Notes under the pieces: model-generated
Told to the model about the DNA's origin: nothing
Database searches by the model: none
Seen by the model: the letters and a program-made list of their open reading frames with translations, nothing else
Shown here: in pieces, positions 10,460-21,819 of the stretch
How positions within the stretch are numbered: position 1 is the stretch's first letter
Layout: the number at the start of each line of letters is the position of its first letter
Program-made: the position numbers and the translations under genes
DNA from: Ligustrum vulgare
Taxonomy: Eukaryota > Streptophyta > Magnoliopsida > Lamiales > Oleaceae
DNA: 64,000 nucleotides
Assembly: GCA_963555705.1 (NCBI GenBank)
Contig: OY743169.1
Span: 46,860,124 to 46,924,123, forward strand
Direction of reading: 5' to 3'

Positions 10460-11303
10460 TACTAAATCTCGTTTGTGATGTAAATGATCTTGCATGTCTA
10501 ACCTTAATTCCTTTAGTGGATGCTTATCATATTATGCTCTTAATTCCAAATGATAAAATTCTGGATAGAGTCTCCCTTGTAATTTGGACTTATCCAAACC
10601 ATAAGCATACTTCATAACTCACAATAATAAAAAAAAACTCAACATTTGATCACAACGATCTAAAAAATATTGAAAACGATTCCATCACTTCAATATCATC
10701 AAAATATCCCATAATTCAATTCATAATTCCTCAACATAGAAATTTCAAATCATATTTTTCAATATCACAATATCACTTCCTTCGATACCTTAATGGCTCA
10801 AAAGATAACTCATACTTATAAATATATGCCATAAATCATGTTCCCAAAATTTATTCACAAGGCCAAACTTCATAATAAATTTCTCTTCAAAATAGAGGAA
10901 ATAATTCAGTTACTCAACATAATATCCATTACTTAATTCTCAATAAAATCATATTATTCCCATTATGCTCAACACTCGTTTTATTTCTTAAAAAAAAATT
11001 TCATAATCATACATTAAAACATATAAGTTATGACAAAGCATAACAACATCATTATTTTTGAAAGAAATACATTCTTATTTCTCATAAATCATAAGTATCC
11101 GAAATACTCTTCATTCTTTCTCATAAATCAATAAAATGAGTATTCGAAATACTGAAATAACTTTAAACATCATAAACTTCTTTACCTCGGAGTTGGTGGA
11201 ACGAATGATGGCAGTGGCAATCTTCATCAATAAAATTTTATAATGGAAAATATTTCTTGAAAATTCTTTTGCAAGTTTTACCAGTCTACAGAAACGCAGA
11301 CTG
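10460..11303 (-). other. Element 1 interior, PBS side
   Basis: Non-coding, AT-rich, and collinear by eye with 31250-32339 of element 2 (for example GAGTCTCCCTTGTAATTTGG in both). It is therefore native retroelement sequence, and the homology break near 10460 marks the right edge of the cargo. Confidence 0.7.
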
Positions 11304-11315
11304 GCTCTGATACCA
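11304..11315 (-). other. tRNA-Met primer binding site of element 1
   Basis: On the minus strand this reads TGGTATCAGAGC, the classical initiator tRNA-Met complement, three bases inside the 5' LTR. It fixes the element's orientation as minus. Confidence 0.95.
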
Positions 11316-11318
11316 ACT

Positions 11319-14190
11319 TGTAGCGCCCCGAGTTCCGTATACCCGATTCACTACGTCATTTTCTGTCTAAATTTTTCGAATAATATTTTTGCGGAAGAAA
11401 TAATTGAAATTCATTTTTGGCAACATTAAATAAACTGTAATGGCCGCTAAAATTGAAAACATTTATGAAACCATTTGAAATAGTAAATCGAACCATTAAT
11501 ATTGTAAAGAAATTGCCAATATCATAATTTCTCAAATAAATGAACTTCTCTAAATTATTCGATTTGTTTGGAAAATACGGAAATCATTAACGTCAAACTT
11601 TCAACCGTTCAACGATTATTGCCACCATCATTCATCGTTCGCCACCGTCTCCGAAATCTGCAAAAACTGTTAAAAAGTAGGGTGAGTATTTCATGGGGGA
11701 AATACTCGGTAGACTCATCGCAAATTAATTTAATTTATAAGATGATTACACACATAAATCCCGGTTCTTTATAAAACGGCATTGATAGAGCTTCTTTATA
11801 AAACAGCTCTTGATAACACTCATATTGTGCATTACAGCACGGGACATATTTTGCAAATCATAGACTCTTTGAAAATAGCTCTTTGAAAACAGCTCTTTGA
11901 AAACCATATACTTATAAAAACATTTTAATTATGCCAAGCATAATTTCTTTTGAAAGCATAACATAAGATAGGATTGAAATCCTCATAACATAAATAGACA
12001 CAAGAATTTTACCGAACTTAGGTGGCAAGAATTCTTATGCAGTAAAACCATAATAACAGTAAGTTTTCATCATAACATAGGATAAAATCGAAATCCTCAT
12101 AAACATAAGAATTTTACCGAACTTAGGTGGTAAGAATTCTTATGTAGTAAGTATACCAAGCATAATTTTCTGAAATTCATAGGGATCAATTGCATCATAA
12201 CATAAGATAGGATCGAAATCCTCATAAACATATGCGACAGGAATTTTACCGAACTTAGGTGGTAAATCCTCATAAACATATGGAAAGATAGGAATTTTAC
12301 CGAACTTCGTGGCAAATCCTCATAAACATAGGAGACACAAGAATGTTACCGAACTTAGGTGGCAAGAATTCTTATGTGTAGCGCTACTAAAACTCCGGTC
12401 CCCTTAACATATCATAACTTATCATATGGGACCCAAAACAATCTTGGTAGATTGATTTCATAGCAATGATCCAAAAAAACATTTTCGTGAAGCATAGGGT
12501 ATACTTACTTTTCGTAAAAACATAAAGTATATTTTCTTTTCATAAAAACATACTTACTTTTCATAACAACATAAGGTATATTTACCTTTCATAAAAACAT
12601 ACTTGTTTTTCTTAAAAATTGACTTTCACAAGTCACATGACATTCATATGAAATCATAATTTAAATCAATTAATAAGTGCGAGTCTACCTCAAATCCGAC
12701 GAGTGCAAAGTTGAGCGGGAATGACTTCAATTTCTTTAAATTCTCCGTACGCTTCGTCTTAGCCAATAAGTCACTTTAGTTTATCGAATATATAGTTCAA
12801 AATGATAAATTATAATTTGAGGACTAAAATTGATGTTTTTGAAAGTTTAGGGACTAAAATGAATATTTTGAAAGTTGAAGGACTAAAGTGAATATCTTTG
12901 AAACTTGGGCTTTAAATCAAATTAATAAAATCAGCAGGGACTGAAATAATAGATTTTAAAAATGAAGGACTGATTGGGCTGAATTGATCATTTTAAAACT
13001 TGGGGACTGATTTGAAAGACTTTTAAAAATTCAGGGACCAAAGTGAAATTTTTGGAAATTAAAATAATATATCCTCAGATTTACTCTCTCTCTCTCTCTC
13101 TCTCTCATGTTTCTCTCGCTCGATTCACTCTCTCTCTCAACCTCTCTTCTCATCCGATCCGACTGGAGAAGGGCTCTTCCAGCCGGCGATATGATCGGCG
13201 AAACGCCGGCGCAAGGTAGATGCGTGCAGCGGACAGGTATTGGTTCAGATTTTTGAGGGATTTGTTGCGATTTTGAGTGCGAGACCGAGGCTAAAACAGT
13301 GGCTAAAATCACGATTTCCGGTGGTAGAAAATCGGTCAGCGCAGTCGGGATTGAGGTAAGTAACTGGGTAATTGGTTTGGGTTTGATTTTGGGTTTGGGT
13401 TTGATTTATTGATGGTGAATTGGAGATTGGCAGTGGATGGTGTTGACCGGTGGTGACTGGATTGAGGAATTGCAGGTGATAACATATTGGTAGTAATTGT
13501 GGTTGATTAGTGGTGATTGTTGGCATTGATTGTAGTCTGCAGGTGGTTTGATCTTGAAATGGATGGTATAGACTGTGGAGTGGTGATACTGCAGATTCTG
13601 GGAATGGAGGTGGATTGGCTGTTGCGGTGATTGGGAAACTAGTTGCAGAGAATTTGGGTGGTAGGTATATTTGATGATAATCCTGGTGTTTAGCTTTGTT
13701 GGTATTGCAGTGATTGTGGTGTTTAACACAGTGATGGTGATGATGAATGAAGCAGCTCGGCTATAAAGAAGAGTGTTTGAGGGTAAAGGAAAATGCACAT
13801 GGGGAGGGAATATGATGATGGTGGGGAATATCATAATTGAAAGGGAATAATTGAGTGAATATTATCATAATCATGATGATGGAGGAGGAGCAAAACTTGT
13901 AGAATAAATTTTGATTATGATAAGAATTGGACTAACTTTGATCAAGAAGCGTATTTAAAACAGACATATTTTGGATTGAAAATAAATTTGAGAATAAATA
14001 AATTTGGAATTTAAAATGATTTTGAAAATAATACTTTAAATAAATAATTAAATAACATAATTTTAGAAATTCGGATTTTAATTTAAAATCGAACAAATTC
14101 GATATTTCTTGACTTGGCTAGACGAATCCGTCGCGGCATTAATTTCAAAATAATAAATGAAATAGTAGCGACACAATTTTCTAAATATTA
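11319..14190 (-). repeat. 5' LTR of element 1, truncated
   Basis: Nearly identical to 4905-7832 but lacking the last 39 bp (plus-strand sense) that correspond to 7794-7832, i.e. the start of the LTR on the element's own strand. At 14188-14191 it runs through a shared TTAA into the Cassandra LTR. It contains the same palindrome (11684-11707), CT tract and low-complexity ORFs. Confidence 0.9.
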
Positions 14191-14214
14191 AGAGAATTGA
14201 TAGGTACTACTCAT

Positions 14215-14330
14215 ACAAACAAGGTGCACCTTCTTTTCCGGAAGTCCATCGTTAGAAACTCCAAAGTTAAGCGTGCTTGGCTTGGAGCAATTCTGGGATG
14301 GGTGACCTCCTGGGAAGTTTTCTCGGGGAG
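14215..14330 (+). ncRNA. 5S rRNA-like segment in Cassandra LTR1
   Basis: CTCCAAAGTTAAGCGTGCTTGG and GGATGGGTGACCTCCTGGG match the internal promoter (A box, C box) region of plant 5S rRNA; the 5' third is diverged. It is part of the transposon, not a 5S gene, and may allow RNA polymerase III transcription. Confidence 0.85.
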
Positions 14331-14443
14331 CGTGCGAGTGAGGACAAAGCATGCTGAAAAGACCCGTGTTGGTACGGTGGGGACAGTATGCCGTCATCTA
14401 ACGGCCGGTACAGCCCGTTAAGTGGGACCCGGGTCGTTACAAA

Positions 14444-14455
14444 TGGTATCAGAGC
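14444..14455 (+). other. tRNA-Met primer binding site of Cassandra
   Basis: TGGTATCAGAGC two bases after LTR1. It fixes Cassandra in plus orientation, opposite to the LARD-like body of the composite. Confidence 0.95.
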
Positions 14456-14640
14456 CGATCGCCAGCCGGAAATCGGGAACTAAGTGCTACGCCATAGGGC
14501 GGGAGCCACCTCTAGAATCCCAACGCCTGGCAACAGATCCTCGGATGGATTAAGCGCGACGAGGACGTCGCGAGTCTAACGGGGGTGATTGTAACACCCC
14601 AGGACAAGAAAGCTTAAGAGAATTGATAGGTACTACTCAT

Positions 14641-14756
14641 ACAAACAAGGTGCACCTTCTTTTCCGGAAGTCCATCGTTAGAAACTCCAAAGTTAAGCGT
14701 GCTTGGCTTGGAGCAATTCTGGGATGGGTGACCTCCTGGGAAGTTTTCTCGGGGAG
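14641..14756 (+). ncRNA. 5S rRNA-like segment in Cassandra LTR2
   Basis: Second copy, at a 426-bp offset, with the same A-box and C-box-like motifs as in LTR1. Confidence 0.85.
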
Positions 14757-15136
14757 CGTGCGAGTGAGGACAAAGCATGCTGAAAAGACCCGTGTTGGTA
14801 CGGTGGGGACAGTATGCCGTCATCTAACGGCCGGTACAGCCCGTTAAGTGGGACCCGGGTCGTTACAGCTTTCGCTTTGAACCTTCCATATTAAGAAATC
14901 TAGCGAACTCACTTGGCTAATTAGTGAACGCAACGTTTTGAACCGTTAGTCGTTATTATGAGCCCAGAGAATAGACCAAACACATCATCTTCCTTCTATA
15001 TTTCTGTTTCATTTTTATTATTATTCCCGTCACTTTTTGACAAAAATATTAAAATAGACTTTATACATTATTTCTGTTTTAATTATGTGTTTTAAAGTAT
15101 TAATTTTGGATTTCTGTAATTGTATTTTACAGAAAG

Positions 15137-15715
15137 ATGGCAATTGTTACGAGAAATACTATTGATATTAATGGACATAATTCTGTATCAAATAATGCAA
15201 TTGGACATAGTTCTGGGTCCAATCAATTTGTCATGCCACCAGCATCTCAATATGAAAAGTTGGAAAAACTCAACGGTACATATTTCAAACGTTGGTAACA
15301 AAAGATGTTATTTTATCTGACAACGTTGAATTTGGTCAAATTTTTGAGTGAACAATGTCTTGCACAAACCGAGGAGAATGTTACTGACAAAAACAAGCAG
15401 TTAGCTATTGAAGCATGGAAACATCCAGACTTCTTATGTCTCAACTACATTCTCAATGGGTTGGATAACACATTGTATAATATGTATTGTTCGTGCAAGA
15501 CGGCTAAAGAGTTATGGGATTCTCTTGACAAAAAATATAAAACAGAAGATGTCGGGACAAAGAAGTTTAGCGTTGGCAAGTTTTTGAAGTTCAGGATGGT
15601 TGACACGAAGACAGTAATGAGTCAAGTTCAAGAAATGCAAGTTATTATGCACCAATTTTATCCAACATTTTTACCCGAAAGAACTTTTTTTTTTTTTTTA
15701 CAAAAATTCGTATAA
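15137..15715 (+). pseudogene. Ty1/Copia gag remnant
   Basis: From ATG 15137 an ORF runs to an in-frame TAA at 15296-15298 and continues in the same frame to 15715. It shows the Copia gag (UBN2-type) pattern: FLCLNYILNGLDNTLYNMY, TAKELWDSLDKKYKTEDVG, KFLKFRMVDTKTVMSQVQE. Sequence stops resembling gag at a T-run near 15686. There is no zinc knuckle, protease or pol, so it is a truncated remnant. It resembles the gag of the Copia element at 46.9 kb (KMVFYLTTLGLAHFL versus KMLFYLTTLNLVKFL). Confidence 0.8.
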
Positions 15716-16165
15716 GTTGAGTGACCGATTCAACTAATTTTTAACACTTATACAACATGAACATCATTATTTATGTGAGCAGATAAAATTATAGTTTAAT
15801 GATATTATAATTGTGATAAATTAAAGTTGAATCACGATAACTTCATTCACCCACCTTTAAATTTTTTAAACAACATAGTACACTAAACAAAATGTGCACA
15901 TGGGATCTTATCAATTGTTTGAATTATAAATGTATTTGTGTATTCTATAAACTATTTAAATAAAAGAAATAATAAATATTTGTCAAAAAAAAAAAATAAT
16001 AATAATTAATTCCGGTTAATTTTTCCCCTATATATTTGATCTCCATCCCATATGAGCTCTCATCCATTTCTCAAACCATATATACAAATAAAACCAAAGT
16101 AGAGGAATTCTCATCTATTTTCAAGCGTATATTACTCCTCTAATAATTTATTCTGAAGATAGTTT
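15716..16165. other. AT-rich spacer with a TATA-like region
   Basis: No gene. CCCTATATATTTGATC at about 16027 and CATATATACAAATAAAACC at about 16078 could be old promoter sequence of the decayed gene that follows. Confidence 0.35.
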
Positions 16166-16169
16166 ACCA

Positions 16170-16455
16170 TTTTGAAAGGCCAGCCGCCAGTTGCTTAAAA
16201 GATCAAGAAAAAGTCGTGTGGGGTTGGATGTTGATGGATACAGTTGAACACAGAATCCCGAAAATGCATGAAACTGCATCGATTAAATCTGTAAGCACTA
16301 CAAATTCTTCTGAACAAGCTGGGACAACATTTTCTCGGCCTCCTGTAGTGAAGCCCGTTGTTGATGCTGCTAAAGAGGCCAATGCCAACAAGTTTAATCG
16401 GGAAGAGTCATCGCTCCGAACTATAATGTATTTGAGCTGCTGGAGTCTTAATTGA
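16170..16455 (+). pseudogene. Wound-induced-protein (DUF3774-type) gene relic
   Basis: The open frame ends SLRTIMYLSCWSLN, very close to the conserved C-terminus (SLRTVMYLSCWGPN type) of the small plant wound-responsive proteins of the DUF3774 family; LKDQ upstream (about 16194-16206) also fits the family's N-terminal part. There is no in-frame ATG ahead of the LKDQ region, only ATGs further in (16228, 16234), so the natural start is lost or lies in another frame. Family proteins are about 80-100 residues and of unknown biochemistry. It sits immediately left of a Copia insertion (16503), a short distance after its stop codon. I call it a decayed gene, though a rearranged but expressed version is possible. 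Confidence 0.6.
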
Positions 16456-16502
16456 TTTTTGCATAATTAGTTTCAACTGAATATGAACATCTTCATTTAA
16501 TG

Positions 16503-16608
16503 TGTTGGGCAATTGATCTGATACAATTAAATGAACCGAAATTTTGAGCCCATTGCATCAGTCCAGTAGTGCAGCCCACTCTATTACCCAGCTTAAGCCC
16601 AATTGCTG
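16503..16608 (+). repeat. 5' LTR of Copia A, first part
   Basis: Matches 24645-24750 of the 3' LTR with two visible differences. The last five bases (TGCTG) are duplicated at 19238-19242 around the inserted solo LTR. Confidence 0.93.
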
Positions 16609-19237
16609 TGTAAGACCGCTTTTCAATTTTACGTACAATTTTAAATTTCGCTCAATATTTATGTTACTGTGATTATAAATTATAAAATTTTGATATTTAA
16701 TGTCTATAATTCGAATTATTTTGCAGTGGAAGGACTTGGGCGCCGTCTCGATCGATGTGCCAATTAAAAGTTTATAAATTGTTTATGAACTCTATGTGTA
16801 ATTAATTATTTTTATTTGTTAAGCTTGTTAAATTCTAATTGTCATTGAGTAGTAAGTTGTTTAAATTTCATTAAATTGAGATTGGGAAAAGGTTTAGGGC
16901 GAATTGAAATTTTATTGGGAGTTGTGGACTTAAATTTCTAAATTGAGAGAATTGAGGGGCCAAGTTGCAAATTCCAAAAGTTTATATCCAACCCTCATTT
17001 TTCCTCTCCCTCACTCACGCCTCTCGGTCTCTCCCTCTCTCGACGTCGCTCTCTCTCTCTCTCTCTCTCGGTCTCTTCCCTTTTTCGCCGACCATGACCC
17101 AACCACCAGCCACTACCAGTAAGCCACCCCACCGGAGGCCGCCACCCACAGCCGTGACCTCCACCTTAGCAACTATCACGGTAAGACCACCTCTGCGCCT
17201 CCCTTACACTGCGCAACCCCACACGGACATACACTCGCACACATTCACGGTTGCAGACTTCGAAAGTGGTTTTAATTTCAGATTTCTTTCACCTCGGTAT
17301 ATATATATATATATATATATACACGTAAATTGCAGTTTTTGTGTGTGTATTTACATTGTATGTATGTAAATTTTCATGCTCCTATAAGCCAATTTCAGAT
17401 TTAAGCTTAGTAAGATTTCAAATTATACTGTTAAATTGGAAAAATCGGGTAATGTAAATATATATGTATAATGTGAGGATTTGGAAAAATCTGTAAAATA
17501 TGGCATGCTAGGTGTTTGAAATAACTTTAAACCTCATTTGGATTAAATTGAAGTTTTTACTTTGGTTAGGAGTATGGTTAGTTCAAAAAGGATAATGATT
17601 GTGTTTTGAACTAAAAGTTTTGCCTAATTTGATAAGTGAGTTTCAATTTTTCTTTTTTGCCTTCGAGTTTATCTCTTATTTCGAGTATGGTATTATATGT
17701 GTTGGACCTAGCGTAAGGTCACGTTTGGGATTAAATTGTGAATGAAATAGAAGTTTTAAACCTTGCTTAGAATTTAAAATGGGATTTTGAACTAAAAGTA
17801 TATTTTATTTAATGAATGGGTACAACACGGATTTTGGTACATTGACGTCACGGGCAGCCGATGTTCCTCCACTTGCAATTTCAGCTAACGGTAAATGCTA
17901 AGGACGTCAAGTAAGTAAACTTCCCCTATATTCATGAAAGTAGAAAGTTAATGTGAAATTAATGTGCGTAAGTAATTTCGTGTTAATTACTTCATGTTGA
18001 TGTATTTGATTTGCGATATGCAAGTATGTGTATTTAAGGAAATGATCAAGCATGCACGTTGTCATGTCATTGCATCATTAAGCATGCATTGACATCGGAA
18101 TGGGGAAGTCAAATATTTTAATGAAATGAATGTGTCAAAGTGCAAAGTTTGTTCAACAATTATGTATTCTAAGATTTTTAGAAAGAATGGGTGTACTTCT
18201 ATGCCATGAAAGTTGCGAGTGGGAAATGGGGCGCAAGGGACCGGCGTACCCGAATTAAACCGCTTTGCGGTGACGATTGCTGATCCGCTTGGCGGTGGAA
18301 AATATTAAACCGCTTCGCGGTGACGATTTCTGAACCGCTTGGCGGTGGCAAATATTAAACCGCTTCGCGGTGACGATTGCTGAACCGCTTGGCGGTGGCA
18401 AATATTAAACTGCTTTGCGGTGACGATTGCTAAATCGGTTGACGGTGGCAAATATTAAACCGCTATGCGGTGGAAAAAATGATAATCTGGTCCTAAATAA
18501 GGGATATTGCCCACTGTATTGTAATTGGCTAGAAGATACACTAATTGAGTTCACGATAGAAATGAAGTTAAAGTTTTTGGAAACGTCTAAATGAAAGTCA
18601 TGAAATGAAGTGAAAGTTTTGAAATGACGTGAAAGTTTGAATTGTTTGAAAGTTTTGAAAGGTTAAAGTAAATGGGGATACATATTTCAAAGCTTAAAGC
18701 ATTCATGTCGTGAGCATGCATTCATGCATAAAGTTTACTTACTGGGCTTTAGCTCACCCCAATCCCTCCCCATATTTCAGGTGATGAAAGTTAGATGATC
18801 AGAGGAGAGCACTCGGCAGCTGAATCAGGCTATAATCGCTTCAACACTATTAAAAAATAAAGTTAAAGTAGAATTTATTTCAATTTCTCATTATTTATTC
18901 TTTAATTCATGTATTATTGAGGTTAAATTACCTCTTATTTCATTTGCTAAAGTTTATTTACTTGGAATTATATTGTTGAGGAGTTTGGGACTTATTGTGA
19001 TGGTTTGGATGATGTTGGGATTGAATGAGTTGCGAATATGTATTTTAAAAATGGTTTGATGTCTCTCTACAGGTTGGCTATGCCCAATTTACAGAGGAGA
19101 CTGTCGAAATTTTTGTAAAATTTCATAATAATAAAAAAAAATGATAACGTTGAGGTTTTTAAATGATTCCTTTCCGCATTTAAGTAAAGAAAAGTTAGCA
19201 CGCCTAGGTTTAAGATTTTTGAACTTGGGGTGTTACA
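16609..19237 (+). mobile_element. Gypsy-type solo LTR inside the Copia A 5' LTR
   Basis: 2629 bp, starting TGTAAGACCGC and ending GGGTGTTACA, flanked by TGCTG on both sides. It has no PBS, PPT or coding sequence, so it is a solo LTR left by recombination between two LTRs. It holds a CT tract (about 17050-17068) before a Pro-rich open frame, a TA microsatellite (17300-17320), 50-bp tandem repeats (18255-18472) and, near its end, CAGGTTGGCTATGCCCAAT followed by GGAGACTGTCGAAATTTTTG, a motif typical of the 3' part of plant gypsy LTRs. Confidence 0.9.
18255..18472 (+). repeat. 50-bp hairpin-rich tandem repeats
   Basis: Units start at about 18255, 18305, 18355, 18405 and 18455 (last one partial). 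Each holds two short inverted repeats, CCGCTTCGCGG and CCGCTTGGCGG, so each unit can form two GC-rich mini-hairpins. Confidence 0.9.
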
Positions 19238-19242
19238 TGCTG

Positions 19243-19741
19243 TGACCCAGATTCTTGATCCATTTAATACCACCGCCTCACCTAAGCCGTTAGATCATAT
19301 GGCTTCATCCTGGCCGTCCATTTGTAAACAAAAGGAAGGGAGACGTTCTGCATACTCAACACAATCCAGACTCTTCCTCTCTCTGATGAAAACCCTAACT
19401 CTCTCTCTATAGGCGATTTTTCAATCGCCTCATCTGCACTTCGTGATTTCTTCCTGAAACTTATAGATCTTGAATGTTTATTCTTAGTGGTACTGCTAGA
19501 TACTGATTTTGCAACAATCAGTATAAAAATTATTGAGTTTTGTCAGAGTATTCTGAAACTCAGTTGATTCTTTGTGGTTTTATGTTCGAGTTCTTTGTTT
19601 CTGGAAGTTTTCATGTATATTTCTGGGTTTTGATTTCTGGTGTTGTAACTTTACGTTTCTGAATAAAGTTGATTTGATTTTTTGTGGTTAATATTGTGTT
19701 CTTGTTCTTTGTGGTTTGATTCTGAATCTTAAATCCTTACA
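19243..19741 (+). repeat. 5' LTR of Copia A, second part
   Basis: Continues the LTR after the solo-LTR insertion and matches 24751-25259. It ends CCTTACA directly before the PBS. The 3' LTR carries an extra CTGATTTCTT duplication. Confidence 0.93.
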
Positions 19742-19742
19742 G

Positions 19743-19754
19743 TGGTATCAGAGC
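19743..19754 (+). other. tRNA-Met primer binding site of Copia A
   Basis: TGGTATCAGAGC one base after the 5' LTR. Confidence 0.95.
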
Positions 19755-20800
19755 CTTAGGGTTCTTTGAAAAAATCGGTGGATTTGACTCAGTACTGATA
19801 GATCCAGATTTTTCTTTTTTCTGTGTTTAGGGTTTCTGGAACAAATTGATTTCTTCGAACAATTTTTTTAGGGTTTCTGAACTGTTTAAATTTTTTAAGA
19901 AATTTTTATTTTCTTAAGTTGATTCTCAAACCCTAATAGTATATTTTTTATCCTCTGAAAATTTTGTTTAAAATCTTTCAGATTCAAAATTTTTTTTTTT
20001 GAAAGGTTTTTTATATAAAATCTTTTAAACCTCGTGGATTTTGTTCTTTTGAAACCAATTTTAAATTAGGGTTCCCGAATTTTTTTTGTATATCTGGATC
20101 TTTTTCCCCTGAGTCTATATTTCAGAGGATCTTGAGACACAGAATATTTTTTTATAAAATATTCTGGTCACACATAGATCCTACATTGATTCTTGGTGGT
20201 TGATTCTTCGTGGTGGATACTTGGTGATATTTCTTTGTGGATTAATTCTTTGTGGTGAACAATTGATTCTGGTACTTTGTGGCCTTGGACTTCTGGGATT
20301 CTGACTCATTGTGGAAGCTGCAATAGCTTACTATAATTCTGCAATCAGGTGATATTATTCAATTACTGCAATCCTATATTGTAAATTTGTCATTCAAATT
20401 TCCTGTTCTCTCCCAAATCTCTCCGTTGAAGCCTATAACTTGGACCCCTACCTTACCTTTGTCCAGGATTTCATTGAGAATCCGAGAATCTGAGGAAGTG
20501 TGAGAATATCCAGTATAGGTTGAGGGATATACTGGAAGGACATTTTTTATCAGTTTACTGCTTTGAACATTTTCTTGATTGAGTAATTAGACTGTTGAAT
20601 TGTGATCACCTTGATTACTTTGTTTGCTAAAACTGTGTTCTGAATATTAGCAAACTTCCTTGAATATAAGTTCTTGACATTGTGATATTGTCTTACTTGT
20701 GATTGTGACCTGCATTATTGTTTACTGCCTGATTATTTGTTCTTTGAACTGCTAAAGTTCAATAACTTGAAATATTTTCTAAATCTTGGTCATTATTTCA
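19755..20800 (+). other. Copia A 5' leader
   Basis: About 1 kb of T-rich untranslated leader between PBS and gag. It has several repeats of TTCTTTGTGG/TTCTTGGTGG type at 20190-20290 but no ORF of note. Confidence 0.6.
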
Positions 20801-21774
20801 ATGGCTACTGTTAATGTATATGTTGAGATATGGAATGGCAAAGGGGATTTCAACCTCTGGAGCCAAAAAAATGCGAGCTTTACTACTTCAAATGAAATGT
20901 GCTAAGGCAATTGATAAATCTTGGCCCCTTGATACCCCTCAGGACAAACAACTTGAAATGGATGAAACTGCATGGAGCACCTTATTTTTACACTTATCTG
21001 ATAATGTTATTAGACAAGTAGGCAAGACTAAAACAACATCTGAATTATGGGATAGGTTGGAAGAACTCTATGATACTGTGTCTTTGCCTGATAAATGTTT
21101 TCTTTGGAAGCAATATTTCTCTTTTAAACTTGATCCATCTAAGGATGTAGAAGAGAACATGAGTAGGTTTACTAAGATCACACAAAGTCTATTAAATTGT
21201 GATGAAAAACTTACTGATGAACAAAAAGTTGTTTGTTTATTGAATGTTATGGGGGATAAGTTTAAAGATTTAAGGAATGCTTTAGAATATGGGGGGCAGA
21301 AGTTGAGCACTGAAATAGTACATACATCCCTTAAAAATAAAGAGTTAGAGTTTAAACATAATCCTAAGGAAGCCTATAATGTGATAGGTACCTCTAGGAA
21401 GAAGAACTCTTCTAGGCTGAATAAGGCTGGAACAAATTTCAATAAAAATTGGAATAATTCTAGCAATAATAGGGATTGGAATAACAAGCCCGTGAAAGGA
21501 AATTTTCAAAATAAGGGCAACTTCAATAGGCCTAGAGACAGTAATTTTAGAAGTCAACCTGGTTTCAGAAATCAAGATAATAATGCTAAAAATTATAATA
21601 ATTTCAGAAACCATAGCAACTTTAGATCTCAGGATAATAATGCTGGTACTTCTAATATAGATAAACCACATAGAATTTGCTTTTATTGTGGCCAACCTGG
21701 ACATCATATTAAATACTGCTTTAAAAGAAAAAATGAACATGGAATCAGTAATCAGACTGAGGCTGCAGTGCAAG

Positions 21775-21819
<45 letters not shown>

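Larger units (their letters stand above)
4905..14867 (-). mobile_element. LARD-like gypsy element fused to a Cassandra TRIM
   Basis: A composite flanked by GCTTT at 4900-4904 and 14868-14872. Its body is a minus-strand element: 3' LTR 4905-7832, polypurine tract 7835-7849, interior 7833-11318, PBS 11304-11315, 5' LTR from 11319. The two LTRs differ by only a few substitutions, one 14-bp unit and the CT-repeat length, so insertion was recent. The interior lacks gag and pol and is only 3.5 kb, which with LTRs of 2.9 kb fits the LARD class of non-autonomous gypsy derivatives. The right LTR stops at 14190 and runs into a Cassandra element that supplies the composite's right end. The interior carries two foreign ORFs on the plus strand. 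Confidence 0.85.
14188..14867 (+). mobile_element. Cassandra TRIM retrotransposon
   Basis: LTR1 14188-14441, tRNA-Met PBS TGGTATCAGAGC 14444-14455, short interior, purine tract CGGGGGTGAT just before LTR2 14590-14867. LTR2 begins TGTAACACCCC and ends CGTTACA. LTR1 lacks the first 24 bp present in LTR2; otherwise the LTRs look identical over 254 bp. Both LTRs carry a 5S rRNA-like block, the hallmark of Cassandra. It encodes no protein and would need enzymes in trans. Confidence 0.93.

Noticed and set aside
10206..10478. 90-codon ORF after LOG
   Set aside because: It overlaps the hairpin repeats, lacks a recognisable domain and is hydrophobic by composition only.
14215..14756. Two genuine 5S rRNA genes in tandem
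   Set aside because: Only the internal promoter part matches 5S; the copies lie in LTRs with a PBS between them, which is Cassandra.
16965..17369. Pro-rich secreted protein in the 16.6-19.2 kb solo LTR
   Set aside because: The frame starts in CT repeats and ends in a TA microsatellite; inside an LTR.
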